The notes beneath the pieces are model-generated. The model ran no database searches, was not told the origin of the DNA, and worked only from the letters and a program-made list of their open reading frames with translations. DNA of 64,000 nucleotides from Humibacillus xanthopallidus. GTDB lineage: Bacteria; Actinomycetota; Actinomycetes; Actinomycetales; Dermatophilaceae. A program made the position numbers and the translations under genes. The stretch lies in NCBI RefSeq assembly GCF_006716675.1, contig NZ_VFPM01000001.1:992001-1056000 (forward strand). Reading direction: 5' to 3'. Shown one piece after another: positions 1-8,463 of this stretch; within the stretch, counting starts at the first letter, position 1; each line of letters opens with the position of its first letter.

Positions 1-2
1 AC

Positions 3-701
3 CTGCCCAAGCCCAGCAACGTGCTCATGGTCTCGGCCCACTGGGAGGACGCACCGACGACGCTCGGCAGCACGACCGGCGCGCCCCTCACCTACGACTT
101 CTGGGGCTTCCCGCAGCACTACTACGAGGTCACCTACGAGGCGCCGCCCGCTCCCGGGCTCGCCGACGAGGTCACCAAGCTCCTCACCGCACCGGGCCAG
201 GCGTCGAGCACCTCGGTCCACCGCGACGAGTCCCGTGGCCTCGACCACGGCGCCTACGTGCCGCTCAAGGAGATGTTCCCCGACGCCGACGTGCCGGTGC
301 TCCAGATGTCGATGCCGACCCTCGACCCCCGCGGCCTCTTCGAGATCGGCCGTCGCCTCGCGCCGTTGCGCGACCAGGGCACCCTCATCGTCGGCTCGGG
401 CTTCACGACCCACAACCTGCGGTGGTTCAACCCGCACGCAGGTCCCGACGGCACCCCGCCGCAGGCGAGCGCCGAGTTCGACCACTGGGCGCAGGAGGCC
501 ATGAAGGCCCAGGACGTCGACAGCCTGCTCGACTTCCTCGACAAGGCCCCCGCTGCCCGCGAGGCGCACCCGCGCACCGAGCACTTCGCTCCCCTCTTCG
601 TCACCCTCGGCGCGGCGTACGCGTCCGGCGGGCTCGACAACACGAGCGTCATCGAGGGCTTCTGGTTCGGCCTGTCGAAGCGCTCCTGGCAGTTCTCCTG
701 A
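3..701 (+). CDS. DODA-type extradiol dioxygenase (YgiD-like), 5' end missing
   Basis: The reading frame is open from the first bases of the window, so the N-terminus lies outside; GTG 21 and ATG 27 are internal codons. The protein resembles the class III extradiol ring-opening dioxygenases of the DODA/YgiD family, which use one metal ion to cleave catechol-type rings. Visible family marks are the VSAHWE segment near the visible start, a GLDHG segment (about residue 73 of the visible part) and a GSGFTTHNL segment (about 120), each supplying a histidine expected to bind the metal. The visible length, about 230 residues, is nearly the whole family length, so little is missing. The substrate cannot be deduced; many bacterial members have no known physiological substrate. 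A hairpin directly follows the stop codon. Confidence 0.85.
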   Translation: MPKPSNVLMVSAHWEDAPTTLGSTTGAPLTYDFWGFPQHYYEVTYEAPPAPGLADEVTKLLTAPGQASSTSVHRDESRGLDHGAYVPLKEMFPDADVPVLQMSMPTLDPRGLFEIGRRLAPLRDQGTLIVGSGFTTHNLRWFNPHAGPDGTPPQASAEFDHWAQEAMKAQDVDSLLDFLDKAPAAREAHPRTEHFAPLFVTLGAAYASGGLDNTSVIEGFWFGLSKRSWQFS

Positions 702-728
702 GAGCCGGCCGCACGGCATACCGGCTCT
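701..728 (+). terminator. Hairpin after the dioxygenase stop codon
   Basis: An 8-bp perfect stem (AGAGCCGG / CCGGCTCT) with a 12-nt loop starts at the last base of the stop codon. No T-run follows, as is usual in high-GC actinobacteria. The loop contains one copy of the dispersed octamer (714-721). Probably an intrinsic terminator. Confidence 0.5.
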
Positions 729-1229
729 GGGTGCCCGCGCCGCCTCCGGCGTCGGTCACGTCGCATCTCTCGGGAACTCACCGGTAATCCCCATCCGTTC
801 TCCGAGTGTGGGGCCCACACTCGCGACCGCGGCTCGGAACCTCCCCTGACTCCGAGCTGCGGTCGCCCTTCAGGGAGTCCCCGGGACCGGCCCCCTGACT
901 CCGGCCCCGGGGTCGTCCCGAGGAGGGGTCGGGGACGACCCTGACGGCGCCTCGGAGCCCACTCCGGAACAACCCCGGAAGCCTCCCCGGAACCTGGGTG
1001 GAACCGTGCGAATGCCTGCCCCGTCCCACGCGCGCGGCACGTAGAGTGGCCGTACGCCAGCGGGCGTGTGACGCGGGCCCCCAGCGACACCACAGCGACA
1101 CCCCAGCGACACCACAGCAGCTCACCGGGGGCCCCGTCGTCGCCTTCGCATCCCGTATGCCGCTGTGCGCGTGAGGACTTCGGTCACGTCGCCGACGTGG
1201 CCGGCTCAGAGGGAAGGACCCCGTTCGAG
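702..1229. other. Gene-free 528 bp upstream of telA
   Basis: No convincing coding frame is seen. The stretch holds the hairpin at 701-728, a 21-nt near-palindrome at 803-823 (CGAGTGTGGG, one centre base, CCCACACTCG) that could be an operator, a candidate -10 hexamer TAGAGT at 1042-1047 and an octamer copy at 1155-1162. An open frame from 1068 joins telA in frame, but its first 54 codons look non-coding and the ribosome-binding site lies just before 1230. Confidence 0.5.
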
Positions 1230-2489
1230 ATGACCGACCAGCCCGCCGCCCAGGCCGCCCAAGCCGCGCAGGTGCAGCCGCTCGCGCCGCCGACTGCCGA
1301 CGCCTTCATCCTCACGGCGCCGGCTCCTCCGGCGCCCGTCGCCGAGACCGCCGCTCCCAAGATGGCACCCGCGGTGCCCGAGGCCGCACTGCCCGGGCTC
1401 GACGCCAAGGTGGACACCTACCTCGACTCGCTCCTCAAGGCGGCCGCGCGCTCGCCCGAGTGGGAGGCCAAGGCGACCGACGTGCGCATGATGGGCAACG
1501 ACGAGGTGAAGTTCGCCGCCGAGAGCAGCAACCGCATGCTCCAGATGCCGGTCAAGGCTCTCGAGGAGGGCGGCCTGTCGGGCAACTCCAAGGTCGGCAA
1601 GACGCTGCTCGACCTGCGCCGCACCGTCGAGGACCTCGACCCCGGGCAGGCCACGGGCTCCAAGCGCTTCCTCGGCGTCATCCCCTTCGGCGACCGGATC
1701 AACGACTACTTCCGCAAGTACCAGTCGGCGCAGAGCCACCTCAACGGCGTCCTCCACGCCCTCCAGTCCGGCCAGGACGAGCTCGTCAAGGACAACGTCG
1801 CGCTCAACCTCGAGAAGAAGGCGCTCTGGGAGTCGATGGGCCGGCTCAACCAGTACGTCTACGTCGCCGAGCGGCTCGACGCGAAGCTCGCGGCACAGGT
1901 CGCGACGCTCGAGGCGACCGACCCCGACAAGGCGAAGGCGCTGCGCGAGGACGTCCTCTTCTACGTGCGCCAGAAGCACCAGGACCTGCTCACCCAGCTC
2001 GCGGTGTCGATCCAGAACTACCTCGCGATCGACATCATCATCAAGAACAACATCGAGCTCATCAAGGGCGTCGACCGGGCCACGACGACCACCGTGTCTG
2101 CCCTGCGCACCGCCGTCATCGTCGCGCAGGCCCTCAACAACCAGCAGCTCGTCCTCGACCAGATCACGGCGCTCAACACGACGACCTCGGGCATCATCGA
2201 GCGCACGTCGGAGGCGCTCAAGCAGAACTCCGCGCGCATCCAGGAGCAGTCGGCGAGCGCGACCCTGTCGATCGAGTCGTTGCAGAAGGCCTTCGCCAAC
2301 ATCTACGAGACGATGGACACCATCGACCAGTTCAAGGTCCGAGCCCTCGACAACATGGCCGCGACGATCGGCACCCTCGAGACCGAGGTCGCCAAGTCGC
2401 GCACCTACCTCGAGCGGGTCGCCACGCAGGACGCGCGCCGCGCCGACAACGTCGCCCCCGGCCTGCTCGACCTCGGCACCGGTCGGTGA
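1230..2489 (+). CDS. TelA/KlaA family toxic anion resistance protein
   Basis: A 419-residue protein of the TelA (KlaA) family, first described in tellurite resistance and now found in many stress operons without a known biochemical activity. After an Ala/Pro-rich N-terminus (about residues 1-60), the rest is long amphipathic helix, with the family segments around KRFLGVIPFGDRINDYFRKY and LRTAVIVAQALNNQQLVLDQ. It has no signal peptide or membrane segment, so it should be cytoplasmic. ATG 1230 was chosen because GAGGGAAGGA sits 10 nt before it. The next gene follows after 104 bp, so it may be the first gene of the PknG-type signalling block. Tellurite resistance itself is not implied. Confidence 0.85.
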   Translation: MTDQPAAQAAQAAQVQPLAPPTADAFILTAPAPPAPVAETAAPKMAPAVPEAALPGLDAKVDTYLDSLLKAAARSPEWEAKATDVRMMGNDEVKFAAESSNRMLQMPVKALEEGGLSGNSKVGKTLLDLRRTVEDLDPGQATGSKRFLGVIPFGDRINDYFRKYQSAQSHLNGVLHALQSGQDELVKDNVALNLEKKALWESMGRLNQYVYVAERLDAKLAAQVATLEATDPDKAKALREDVLFYVRQKHQDLLTQLAVSIQNYLAIDIIIKNNIELIKGVDRATTTTVSALRTAVIVAQALNNQQLVLDQITALNTTTSGIIERTSEALKQNSARIQEQSASATLSIESLQKAFANIYETMDTIDQFKVRALDNMAATIGTLETEVAKSRTYLERVATQDARRADNVAPGLLDLGTGR

Positions 2490-2593
2490 GGGGGCGGGTC
2501 GCCGACGTGGCGGCCGCTCGACGAGGATGGGCGGGTGCGGCACGGACGCGGGCAGCGGTCCCGCTCCGGCAGGAGAGGTAGAGGGGAACAGAC

Positions 2594-3190
2594 GTGGGGA
2601 TCCGGTCGTGGTTCGGGTTGGACAAGCCCGAGGCACCGGAGCCGCCGCGCCCCGGGCCGCCGACGACCGAGCAGCTGCTCGCCGCGCTCGACGCGATCGA
2701 GCAGCAGGCCCGCGACGGCAAGGTGCCCGGCGTCGTGCTCTCCCGGCTGCTGCGCGTGACCGGCATCGTGCGCCAGACCCTCCCCCGCCTCGCCACCCTG
2801 GGCCTCGGCAGCGCCCAGGGGTTCAGCGTCATGGCGACCGCCACCGACTACCTGCCGGTCGCGATCGGCAACTACCTGCGCCTGCCCCGCGACTGGGCTG
2901 ACAGCCGCCCCATCGCGGGTGGCAAGAGCTCGGTCATGCTGCTCGTCGACCAGCTCGACCTGCTCGGCACGACGATGGACAAGGTCTACGACGCCGTGTG
3001 CCGTGCCGACGCGGAGGCGATCATCGTGCACGGGGCGTTCCTCGAGCAGAAGTTCGGGCAGGCCTCGACCGGAGGGGTGCTCGGGCTCGGGCCCGACGCC
3101 GTGCAGGCCGCGCCGCCACCGTCCAGCACAGCGTCCAGCACGCCCTCCAGCACGCCCACCAGCCCCTCCCCCCTCGCCCCGCCGGAGTGA
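2594..3190 (+). CDS. Conserved-looking hypothetical protein behind telA
   Basis: A 198-residue protein of unrecognised family. It starts at GTG 2594 behind an AGGAGAGG-type ribosome-binding site. Residues 1-25 carry a Pro-rich linker (MGIRSWFGLDKPEAPEPP), residues about 28-155 look like a compact helical domain, and the last 35 residues are a Ser/Thr/Pro tail of short repeats (SSTPSSTPTSPS). There is no signal peptide, clear membrane helix or catalytic motif. Its position between telA and a CbxX-type ATPase, 30 bp from the latter, suggests it belongs to the same operon. It is not recognisably XpaC, the protein that accompanies TelA in Firmicutes. Confidence 0.7.
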   Translation: MGIRSWFGLDKPEAPEPPRPGPPTTEQLLAALDAIEQQARDGKVPGVVLSRLLRVTGIVRQTLPRLATLGLGSAQGFSVMATATDYLPVAIGNYLRLPRDWADSRPIAGGKSSVMLLVDQLDLLGTTMDKVYDAVCRADAEAIIVHGAFLEQKFGQASTGGVLGLGPDAVQAAPPPSSTASSTPSSTPTSPSPLAPPE

Positions 3191-3219
3191 CGCATGAGCC
3201 GACCGACGAGTTCTGACCG

Positions 3220-4839
3220 ATGAGCGCCAGGTCCCGCCTCGCCGAGAGCCTCGACGACCTCAGCGACATCGCCGCCGAGGCCGGGCTCGACCCGGCCGCC
3301 GCGCGCGACGAGGGGCTCCGGGTCGCGGCCGCTCTCGCCGAGTCGGTGCCCGGTGCCGCGACGGAGTGGGCGCGCGTGGCGCACCCCGGCGTCACCGACC
3401 TCGGCCGGGTCAACGAGGCCTTCTTCGACGCCGCCTCGAGCGCGCGGCGCTGGCGCGGCGCCCCGACCGACCTGCTCGAAGCCCTCGTCGCGTCGCGCAG
3501 CCGCCTCGCCGTCGAGTACGCCGAGGCGCTCACCGAGGTCGCCTCGTCGGCGGTCATGCTCGGCACCGCCCCGATCTGGGTCATCGCCAACGCCTCCGTC
3601 GCGTCCGCGGCCTACCTCGACGCGGCGCAGGGCGGGGCGCTCCACGTCCCGAGCCCCCCACTGGGTGCAGGGCTCTCCGGAGGCCCGCTCGACGGCATAC
3701 GGCAGATGCCCGCAGGCGCTCTCGGGCTGCCCGACGTGCTCCGCCCCAACCTCCCCGGCCTGCTCGACCCCTCCCTCGGCACATCGCGTGACCCGCGCGT
3801 CGATCCGCCTGCGGCGCAAGGCGATCCGGCCGCTCCCGGAGCCCAGGCCGCCGCAGACGGCGCCACCCCCGCACCCGAGCCGGAGAAGCCGGCCGAGCCG
3901 GAGAAGTCCGTGGAGGAGCTGCTCGCCGAGCTCGACGCGATGATCGGGCTGGCGCGGGTCAAGAAGGAGATCCACCGCCAGGTCGCCCTGCTCACCGTCG
4001 AGAAGATGCGCACGCAGGCGGGCCTCAAGGCGCCGCGGATGAGCCGGCACCTGATCTTCGTCGGCAATCCCGGCACCGGCAAGACGACCGTCGCCCGGCT
4101 CATCGGCGCCATCTACCGGGCGCTCGAGCTGCTGCCCCAGGGCCAGCTCGTCGAGGTCGACCGCAGCGAGCTCGTCGCCGGCTACGTCGGGCAGACCGCG
4201 ATGAAGACGGCCGAGGTCTGCGCGCGGGCCACGGGCGGCGTGCTCTTCATCGACGAGGCCTATGCCCTCACCGGCGACCAGTACGCCGAGGAGGCGGTCA
4301 ACACCCTCGTCAAGGAGATGGAGGACCGCCGCGAGGAGCTCGTCGTCATCGTCGCCGGCTACCCCGACCCGATGGTCCGCTTCATCGGCCAGAACCCCGG
4401 GCTTGCCAGCCGGTTCACGACGACGATCGAGTTCGACGACTACACCGACGAGGAGCTGCTTGCCATCCTCGACTCGATCGCGGCGGGCTCCGACTACGAG
4501 CTGACTCCCGAGGCGCGCACCCGCGTGGGCCACATCCTGCAGGCGACCCCGCGCACCTCCGCCTTCGGCAACGGCCGCTTCTCGCGCAACCTCTTCGAGC
4601 AGGCGGTCGGACGGCACGCCTGGCGGCTCAAGGACGCGACGGAACCCACCCGCGACGACCTACGTCTGCTCACTGCCGACGACTTCACCGAGCAGCCAGA
4701 CGAGCCGGTCGAGACCGAGGTGCTCGAGCCGCCCGACGCGACGGATCCGGCGCCGATCAGGGCAGACCCTGATGGTCCGGAGCCGGTCGATGAGGCAGTC
4801 TCGGACGAGCAGACCGCCACGAGCGAGGACACCCGATGA
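3220..4839 (+). CDS. CbxX/CfxQ-type AAA+ ATPase
   Basis: A 539-residue AAA+ ATPase of the CbbX/CfxQ group, a family that remodels partner proteins; the Rubisco activase CbbX is the known example, but no Rubisco gene is nearby. Residues 1-180 form an uncharacterised helical region, followed by an Ala/Pro/Glu-rich linker (about 190-230) and the AAA core (about 232-490). Visible motifs are Walker A GNPGTGKTT (about 281-289), Walker B GVLFIDEAYAL (about 340-350) and an EMEDRREELVVIVAGYP segment typical of the family. The C-terminal 50 residues are acidic. Its stop overlaps the glnX start (ATGA), implying translational coupling; the client may be a member of this signalling operon (inference). Confidence 0.85.
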   Translation: MSARSRLAESLDDLSDIAAEAGLDPAAARDEGLRVAAALAESVPGAATEWARVAHPGVTDLGRVNEAFFDAASSARRWRGAPTDLLEALVASRSRLAVEYAEALTEVASSAVMLGTAPIWVIANASVASAAYLDAAQGGALHVPSPPLGAGLSGGPLDGIRQMPAGALGLPDVLRPNLPGLLDPSLGTSRDPRVDPPAAQGDPAAPGAQAAADGATPAPEPEKPAEPEKSVEELLAELDAMIGLARVKKEIHRQVALLTVEKMRTQAGLKAPRMSRHLIFVGNPGTGKTTVARLIGAIYRALELLPQGQLVEVDRSELVAGYVGQTAMKTAEVCARATGGVLFIDEAYALTGDQYAEEAVNTLVKEMEDRREELVVIVAGYPDPMVRFIGQNPGLASRFTTTIEFDDYTDEELLAILDSIAAGSDYELTPEARTRVGHILQATPRTSAFGNGRFSRNLFEQAVGRHAWRLKDATEPTRDDLRLLTADDFTEQPDEPVETEVLEPPDATDPAPIRADPDGPEPVDEAVSDEQTATSEDTR

Positions 4840-6191
4840 CGAGCGCACCGACGAGCAGGCCGACGACGAACATCCCCGTCGCGATCCCCGCAGGCGCGCC
4901 GTCGGGCGCGCCGGGCACCGGCACCGGTCCCCGGACGATCGCGGGCAGCATCCCGGGCGCGCGGTCGATCGCCTCGCGCCTGTTGCACGGCACCCCCGGC
5001 CGGATGCGCCTCTACATGGCCCTCGGCGTGGTCGCGGCCATCGTGCTCGGAGCCGTCAGCGCCAACGCGCTGCTCTCGTCGCAGGCCGCCGTCGAGCGGG
5101 CCGCCAACAACACGGCACAGGTCGTGCGCGCACAGTCGATCCACGTCGACCTGCTGCGCGCCGACGCCGTCGCGACCAACGCCTTCCTCATCGGCGGCCT
5201 CGAGACGCCGGAGTCCCGCGCGCGCTACGAGGACGCGATGGCACGCGTCGCCACCGGCATCGCCGAGGCCGCCGCCGCCCAGCCCGCCGACGGCGCCGCC
5301 CTCGGCGCTCTGTCGCAGCAGGTGCAGACGTATGCCGCCCTCGTCGAGCAGGCCCGCACCAACAACCGCCTCGGCCTGCCCGTCGGTGCGCAGTACCTCA
5401 CCCAGGCGAGCGCCGGCCTGCGCGCCGACGCGATCCCGATCATCACCGCCGTCGTCGCGGCCAACGACCAGCGGGCCCGAGACGAGTTCGACCGCAGCAA
5501 CTCGAGCCTCCAGCTCGCGGCGGGCCTGCTCGCCCTCATCGGGCTCGTCGCGATCGCCGTCTGGCTCGCCAAACGCACGCACCGCTACCTCAACGGGCGC
5601 CTCACCGGCGCGATCGCGCTGCTGCTCGTCGCCCTCGTCTTCACCCTCGTGCAGGTGGCCGGGGTCGGGTCGGCCACCCGGGCCGTCGCCGACGGGGACT
5701 TCGGGCAGACGGTGACGCTGGCCGAGGCGACGACGAGCGCCAACGACGCCCGTGCCAACGAGAGCCTCACCCTCATCCGCCGCGGCTCGGGCGCCGCCAA
5801 CGAGAAGTCGTGGAAGGCCGACGACCAGGCCGTGCGCGCCGCCCTCGCCGACGTCTCCGACTCCGACTCCGACCTCGAGACGCTGACCTCGCAGTGGAGC
5901 GACTACGCGGCGGTGCACCAGCAGGTGCGCGAGCTCGACGACAACGGCCAGTGGGACAAGGCGGTCGCGATGTCGACCGACCCCAGCGCCAAGGGCTCCG
6001 ACGGCACCTTCACGACCTTCGACACCGCCGTGACCCAGGCCCGGGACTCCGCGGGCAAGGACGCCGTCGCGCGCCTGGGCGAGCTGGCCCGCACGGCGCC
6101 CATCGCGGCCATCGGCGTCGCCCTCGCGGCGCTGCTCGCCGCCTGGCTCGTCGTGCGCGGTATCGGACAGCGGATCGAGGAGTACCGATGA
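4836..6191 (+). CDS. glnX: GlnX-like transmembrane sensor
   Basis: A 451-residue membrane protein with four predicted helices (about 57-80, 227-245, 255-276 and 420-442), giving two extracytoplasmic helical domains of about 145 residues each. That architecture, and the position directly before glnH and close to pknG, match mycobacterial GlnX. There GlnX is known to pass the signal of GlnH-bound aspartate/glutamate to kinase PknG. The N-terminal 50 residues are cytoplasmic, Ala/Pro/Gly-rich and probably disordered. The start ATG overlaps the AAA+ stop and the stop overlaps the glnH start. The assignment rests on topology and synteny, since the sequence has no catalytic motif. Confidence 0.75.
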   Translation: MTSAPTSRPTTNIPVAIPAGAPSGAPGTGTGPRTIAGSIPGARSIASRLLHGTPGRMRLYMALGVVAAIVLGAVSANALLSSQAAVERAANNTAQVVRAQSIHVDLLRADAVATNAFLIGGLETPESRARYEDAMARVATGIAEAAAAQPADGAALGALSQQVQTYAALVEQARTNNRLGLPVGAQYLTQASAGLRADAIPIITAVVAANDQRARDEFDRSNSSLQLAAGLLALIGLVAIAVWLAKRTHRYLNGRLTGAIALLLVALVFTLVQVAGVGSATRAVADGDFGQTVTLAEATTSANDARANESLTLIRRGSGAANEKSWKADDQAVRAALADVSDSDSDLETLTSQWSDYAAVHQQVRELDDNGQWDKAVAMSTDPSAKGSDGTFTTFDTAVTQARDSAGKDAVARLGELARTAPIAAIGVALAALLAAWLVVRGIGQRIEEYR

Positions 6192-7258
6192 GCACGAACC
6201 CCCCGCCCACCGCCACGCCAGGGCATGGCGGACGTCGCGGCTCACGATCCGGGGCACGGCCCCACGGGAGGCGTCCCCACGGCGCACGGCTGCGCATCGT
6301 GGGCGCCGTCGCCGCGCTGTGCGTCAGCGCGCTCGCCGCGTGCTCGAGCGTCACCTACGACCCCACGGCCCTGCCGACCAAGGTGACCCCGAGCGCCACC
6401 CCGTCGAAACCCGGCACGCCGGCGCCGGCCTGCACCAACGCCACCCAGTCCTACGACCCGCTCGCCAGCATCCCCAGCCGCGGCCAGATCAGCGACGCGC
6501 GGGTGCGCAAGATCCTCGAGCGCGGCTACCTCATCGTCGGGGTCTCGGCCGACACCTACCTCTTCGGCGCCCGCGACCCGTTCACCTCGCAGATCACCGG
6601 CTTCGACATCGACATGGCCAAGGCCGTCGCGACGAGCCTCTTCGGCAGCCCCAAGCTCCAGCTGCGCGTCATCACCGCCAACGACCGCTTGCCGCTGCTC
6701 GAGGACGGCTCCGTCGACATGGTGGCCCGCAACATGTCGATGACGTGCGACCGGTGGACCAAGATCGGCTTCTCGTCCGAGTACTACCGCTCCGGTCAGA
6801 AGGTCCTCATCTCCAAGAGCCTGCTCTCGGCCGACAAGAACGCCGCCGACTGGGGCCTCGCCGACCTCAAGGGCAAGCGGGTCTGCGCGCCCACGGGCAC
6901 GACGTCCCTCGCCAAGCTGCAGAGCGTCGAGGGCCCGATCCCCGTGACGGCCCCCAACCACACGGGATGCCTCGTGCTGCTCCAGCAGGGCAAGGCCGAC
7001 GCCATCACCGGCGACGACACGGTGCTCGCCGGGCTCGCCGCCCAGGACCCCAACACCGTCATCACGAGCGCCAAGGCGATCACCGTGGAGCCCTACGGCC
7101 TCGGCTTCAACAAGGACAACGTCTACCTCATCCGCTACGTCAACCGGGTCCTCGCCGACCTCGTCGCCGACGGGCAGTGGAAGGCGATCTACAACCGCTG
7201 GCTCGCCGCGCCCCTCGGCCCGGCACCGGCTCCCCCGACCCCCGTCTACGGGCGCTGA
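6188..7258 (+). CDS. glnH: GlnH-like amino-acid-binding lipoprotein
   Basis: A 356-residue extracytoplasmic solute-binding protein (SBP_bac_3 type). A long Arg/Gly-rich N-terminus precedes a hydrophobic segment ending in a lipobox, LAACSS (about residues 48-53), so the mature protein should be a lipid-anchored surface protein. The binding domain begins near RKILERGYLIVGVSAD and contains GFDIDMAKAVA, typical of polar amino acid receptors. No permease or ATPase gene adjoins it. In mycobacteria the equivalent protein is a sensor for aspartate/glutamate that works with GlnX and PknG, and the same role is inferred here. Overlaps on both sides (ATGA, TGATG) tie it into the operon. Confidence 0.82.
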   Translation: MSTNPPPTATPGHGGRRGSRSGARPHGRRPHGARLRIVGAVAALCVSALAACSSVTYDPTALPTKVTPSATPSKPGTPAPACTNATQSYDPLASIPSRGQISDARVRKILERGYLIVGVSADTYLFGARDPFTSQITGFDIDMAKAVATSLFGSPKLQLRVITANDRLPLLEDGSVDMVARNMSMTCDRWTKIGFSSEYYRSGQKVLISKSLLSADKNAADWGLADLKGKRVCAPTGTTSLAKLQSVEGPIPVTAPNHTGCLVLLQQGKADAITGDDTVLAGLAAQDPNTVITSAKAITVEPYGLGFNKDNVYLIRYVNRVLADLVADGQWKAIYNRWLAAPLGPAPAPPTPVYGR

Positions 7259-8463
7259 TGACCGCCGCTCCTGCTCACACCCCCGACCAGTCCGGCGTCG
7301 CCGCCCCGGTGGCGCCGGGCGCCCTCGGGGTGCCCGTCCAGGCGGGCGAGGCGCAGACCTACCTGAACGCCCTGCGGCTCTGGGTCGCCCAGCGCCGGGC
7401 CGACCTCGGCGAGGTCGACCGCGCACTGCTGCGCCTCTCGCCCGCGGAGCAGTCGTCGATCACGACCGACCTCACCGTCGCCCTGACCTTCTGGAAGGCG
7501 GTGAGCGACCGCCTGACGCTGCTCGAGACGACCTTCGACGGCGGCCGGGTCGGGCCGAAGGAGGCCGAGCGGCTCTCGACCCTCATCCACGGCCGGCTCG
7601 ACTCCAACACCTCCGAGCACCTCTCGCTCCCCTCGAGCGGCTCGCTCGCGGTCAGCCTGCCCGAGGCCTGCCGGCTGCTCGACTCCCTGACCCGCACCCT
7701 CCAGGCCCGCGCGTCGCTCGCTCCCGGGGCCGCCGAGGCATCGCAGCGCATCACGGTGGCCCGCGCCGGGGTCGAGCGCATCCGCGACCAGGTGCCACTC
7801 GTGCCGGTCGGCGCCCAGCGCGACGCGGCCGCCGACAAGCTCGCCCGCCTCGACCGGCGCATCGAGGACCTGCTCTCCCGGGCCCGGCGCGGCGCCGACG
7901 TCGGCGGGGTCATCGGTCCCCTCGAGATCGACATCGCGGTGCTCGAGCGCGACCTCATCGTCGCCGCCGCCGAGCGCGCCTCGGCCGCCCGCAGCCGGGT
8001 GCGCACCCAGCAGCAGATCGAGGAGCTCGACGCGCGCGCCGCCGCCATTCGCGCCCTCGAGCGCTCCTGCGTCGAGGCCATCACGCCGGCGCCCCACCTC
8101 GCGATCCCCAACGTGCGCGCGCTGGGACCGGTGCCGCAGGCGGCAGCCGAGCTCGCGGCATACCGCGACCGGCTCGAGAGGGTCTCGCGGGCGCTCGACC
8201 TCGCCCACGAGCGGTATGCCGCCGGGCTGGCCGAGCGCGACGAGGTCGTCGGGCTCGCCGGCGCGCTGTCGGCGATGGCCGCAGCGGCGGCCGTGCCTGC
8301 CGAGCTCGAGCCCGACCTCACCGACCTGCGCCGGCGGCTCGACGAGACGCTCGCGCAGACGCCCCTGCCGCTCGTGCGGGCCCGCGCTCTCGCCGCCGCC
8401 TACCAGTCCTATCTCGACGTCGCCACGCGTTCCACGCCCCGCCCCCAGAAGGGTCGCCCATGA
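7258..8463 (+). CDS. Coiled-coil hypothetical protein between glnH and pknG
   Basis: A 401-residue protein I cannot assign. It begins with an Ala/Pro-rich stretch (1-35) and is then almost entirely helical with heptad-like Leu/Ala spacing, Arg/Glu/Ala-rich, for example residues 170-270 and 300-390. It has no signal peptide, membrane segment, cysteine cluster or enzyme motif. Start ATG 7258 is fused to the glnH stop (TGATG), and its stop overlaps the pknG start (ATGA), so it is made in step with sensor and kinase. A scaffold or adaptor between the membrane sensor and the soluble kinase is a reasonable but untested idea. Confidence 0.7.
   Translation: MTAAPAHTPDQSGVAAPVAPGALGVPVQAGEAQTYLNALRLWVAQRRADLGEVDRALLRLSPAEQSSITTDLTVALTFWKAVSDRLTLLETTFDGGRVGPKEAERLSTLIHGRLDSNTSEHLSLPSSGSLAVSLPEACRLLDSLTRTLQARASLAPGAAEASQRITVARAGVERIRDQVPLVPVGAQRDAAADKLARLDRRIEDLLSRARRGADVGGVIGPLEIDIAVLERDLIVAAAERASAARSRVRTQQQIEELDARAAAIRALERSCVEAITPAPHLAIPNVRALGPVPQAAAELAAYRDRLERVSRALDLAHERYAAGLAERDEVVGLAGALSAMAAAAAVPAELEPDLTDLRRRLDETLAQTPLPLVRARALAAAYQSYLDVATRSTPRPQKGRP

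Noticed and set aside
1068..1229. N-terminal extension of TelA by 54 codons
   Set aside because: The extension is unlike TelA, has no ribosome-binding site and overlaps the promoter region; GAGGGAAGGA lies just before ATG 1230.
1206..2636. Large antisense frames opposite telA, pknG, the helicase, acs and the subtilase
   Set aside because: They mirror real genes, are rich in Arg/Gly/Val strings and show no family motifs.
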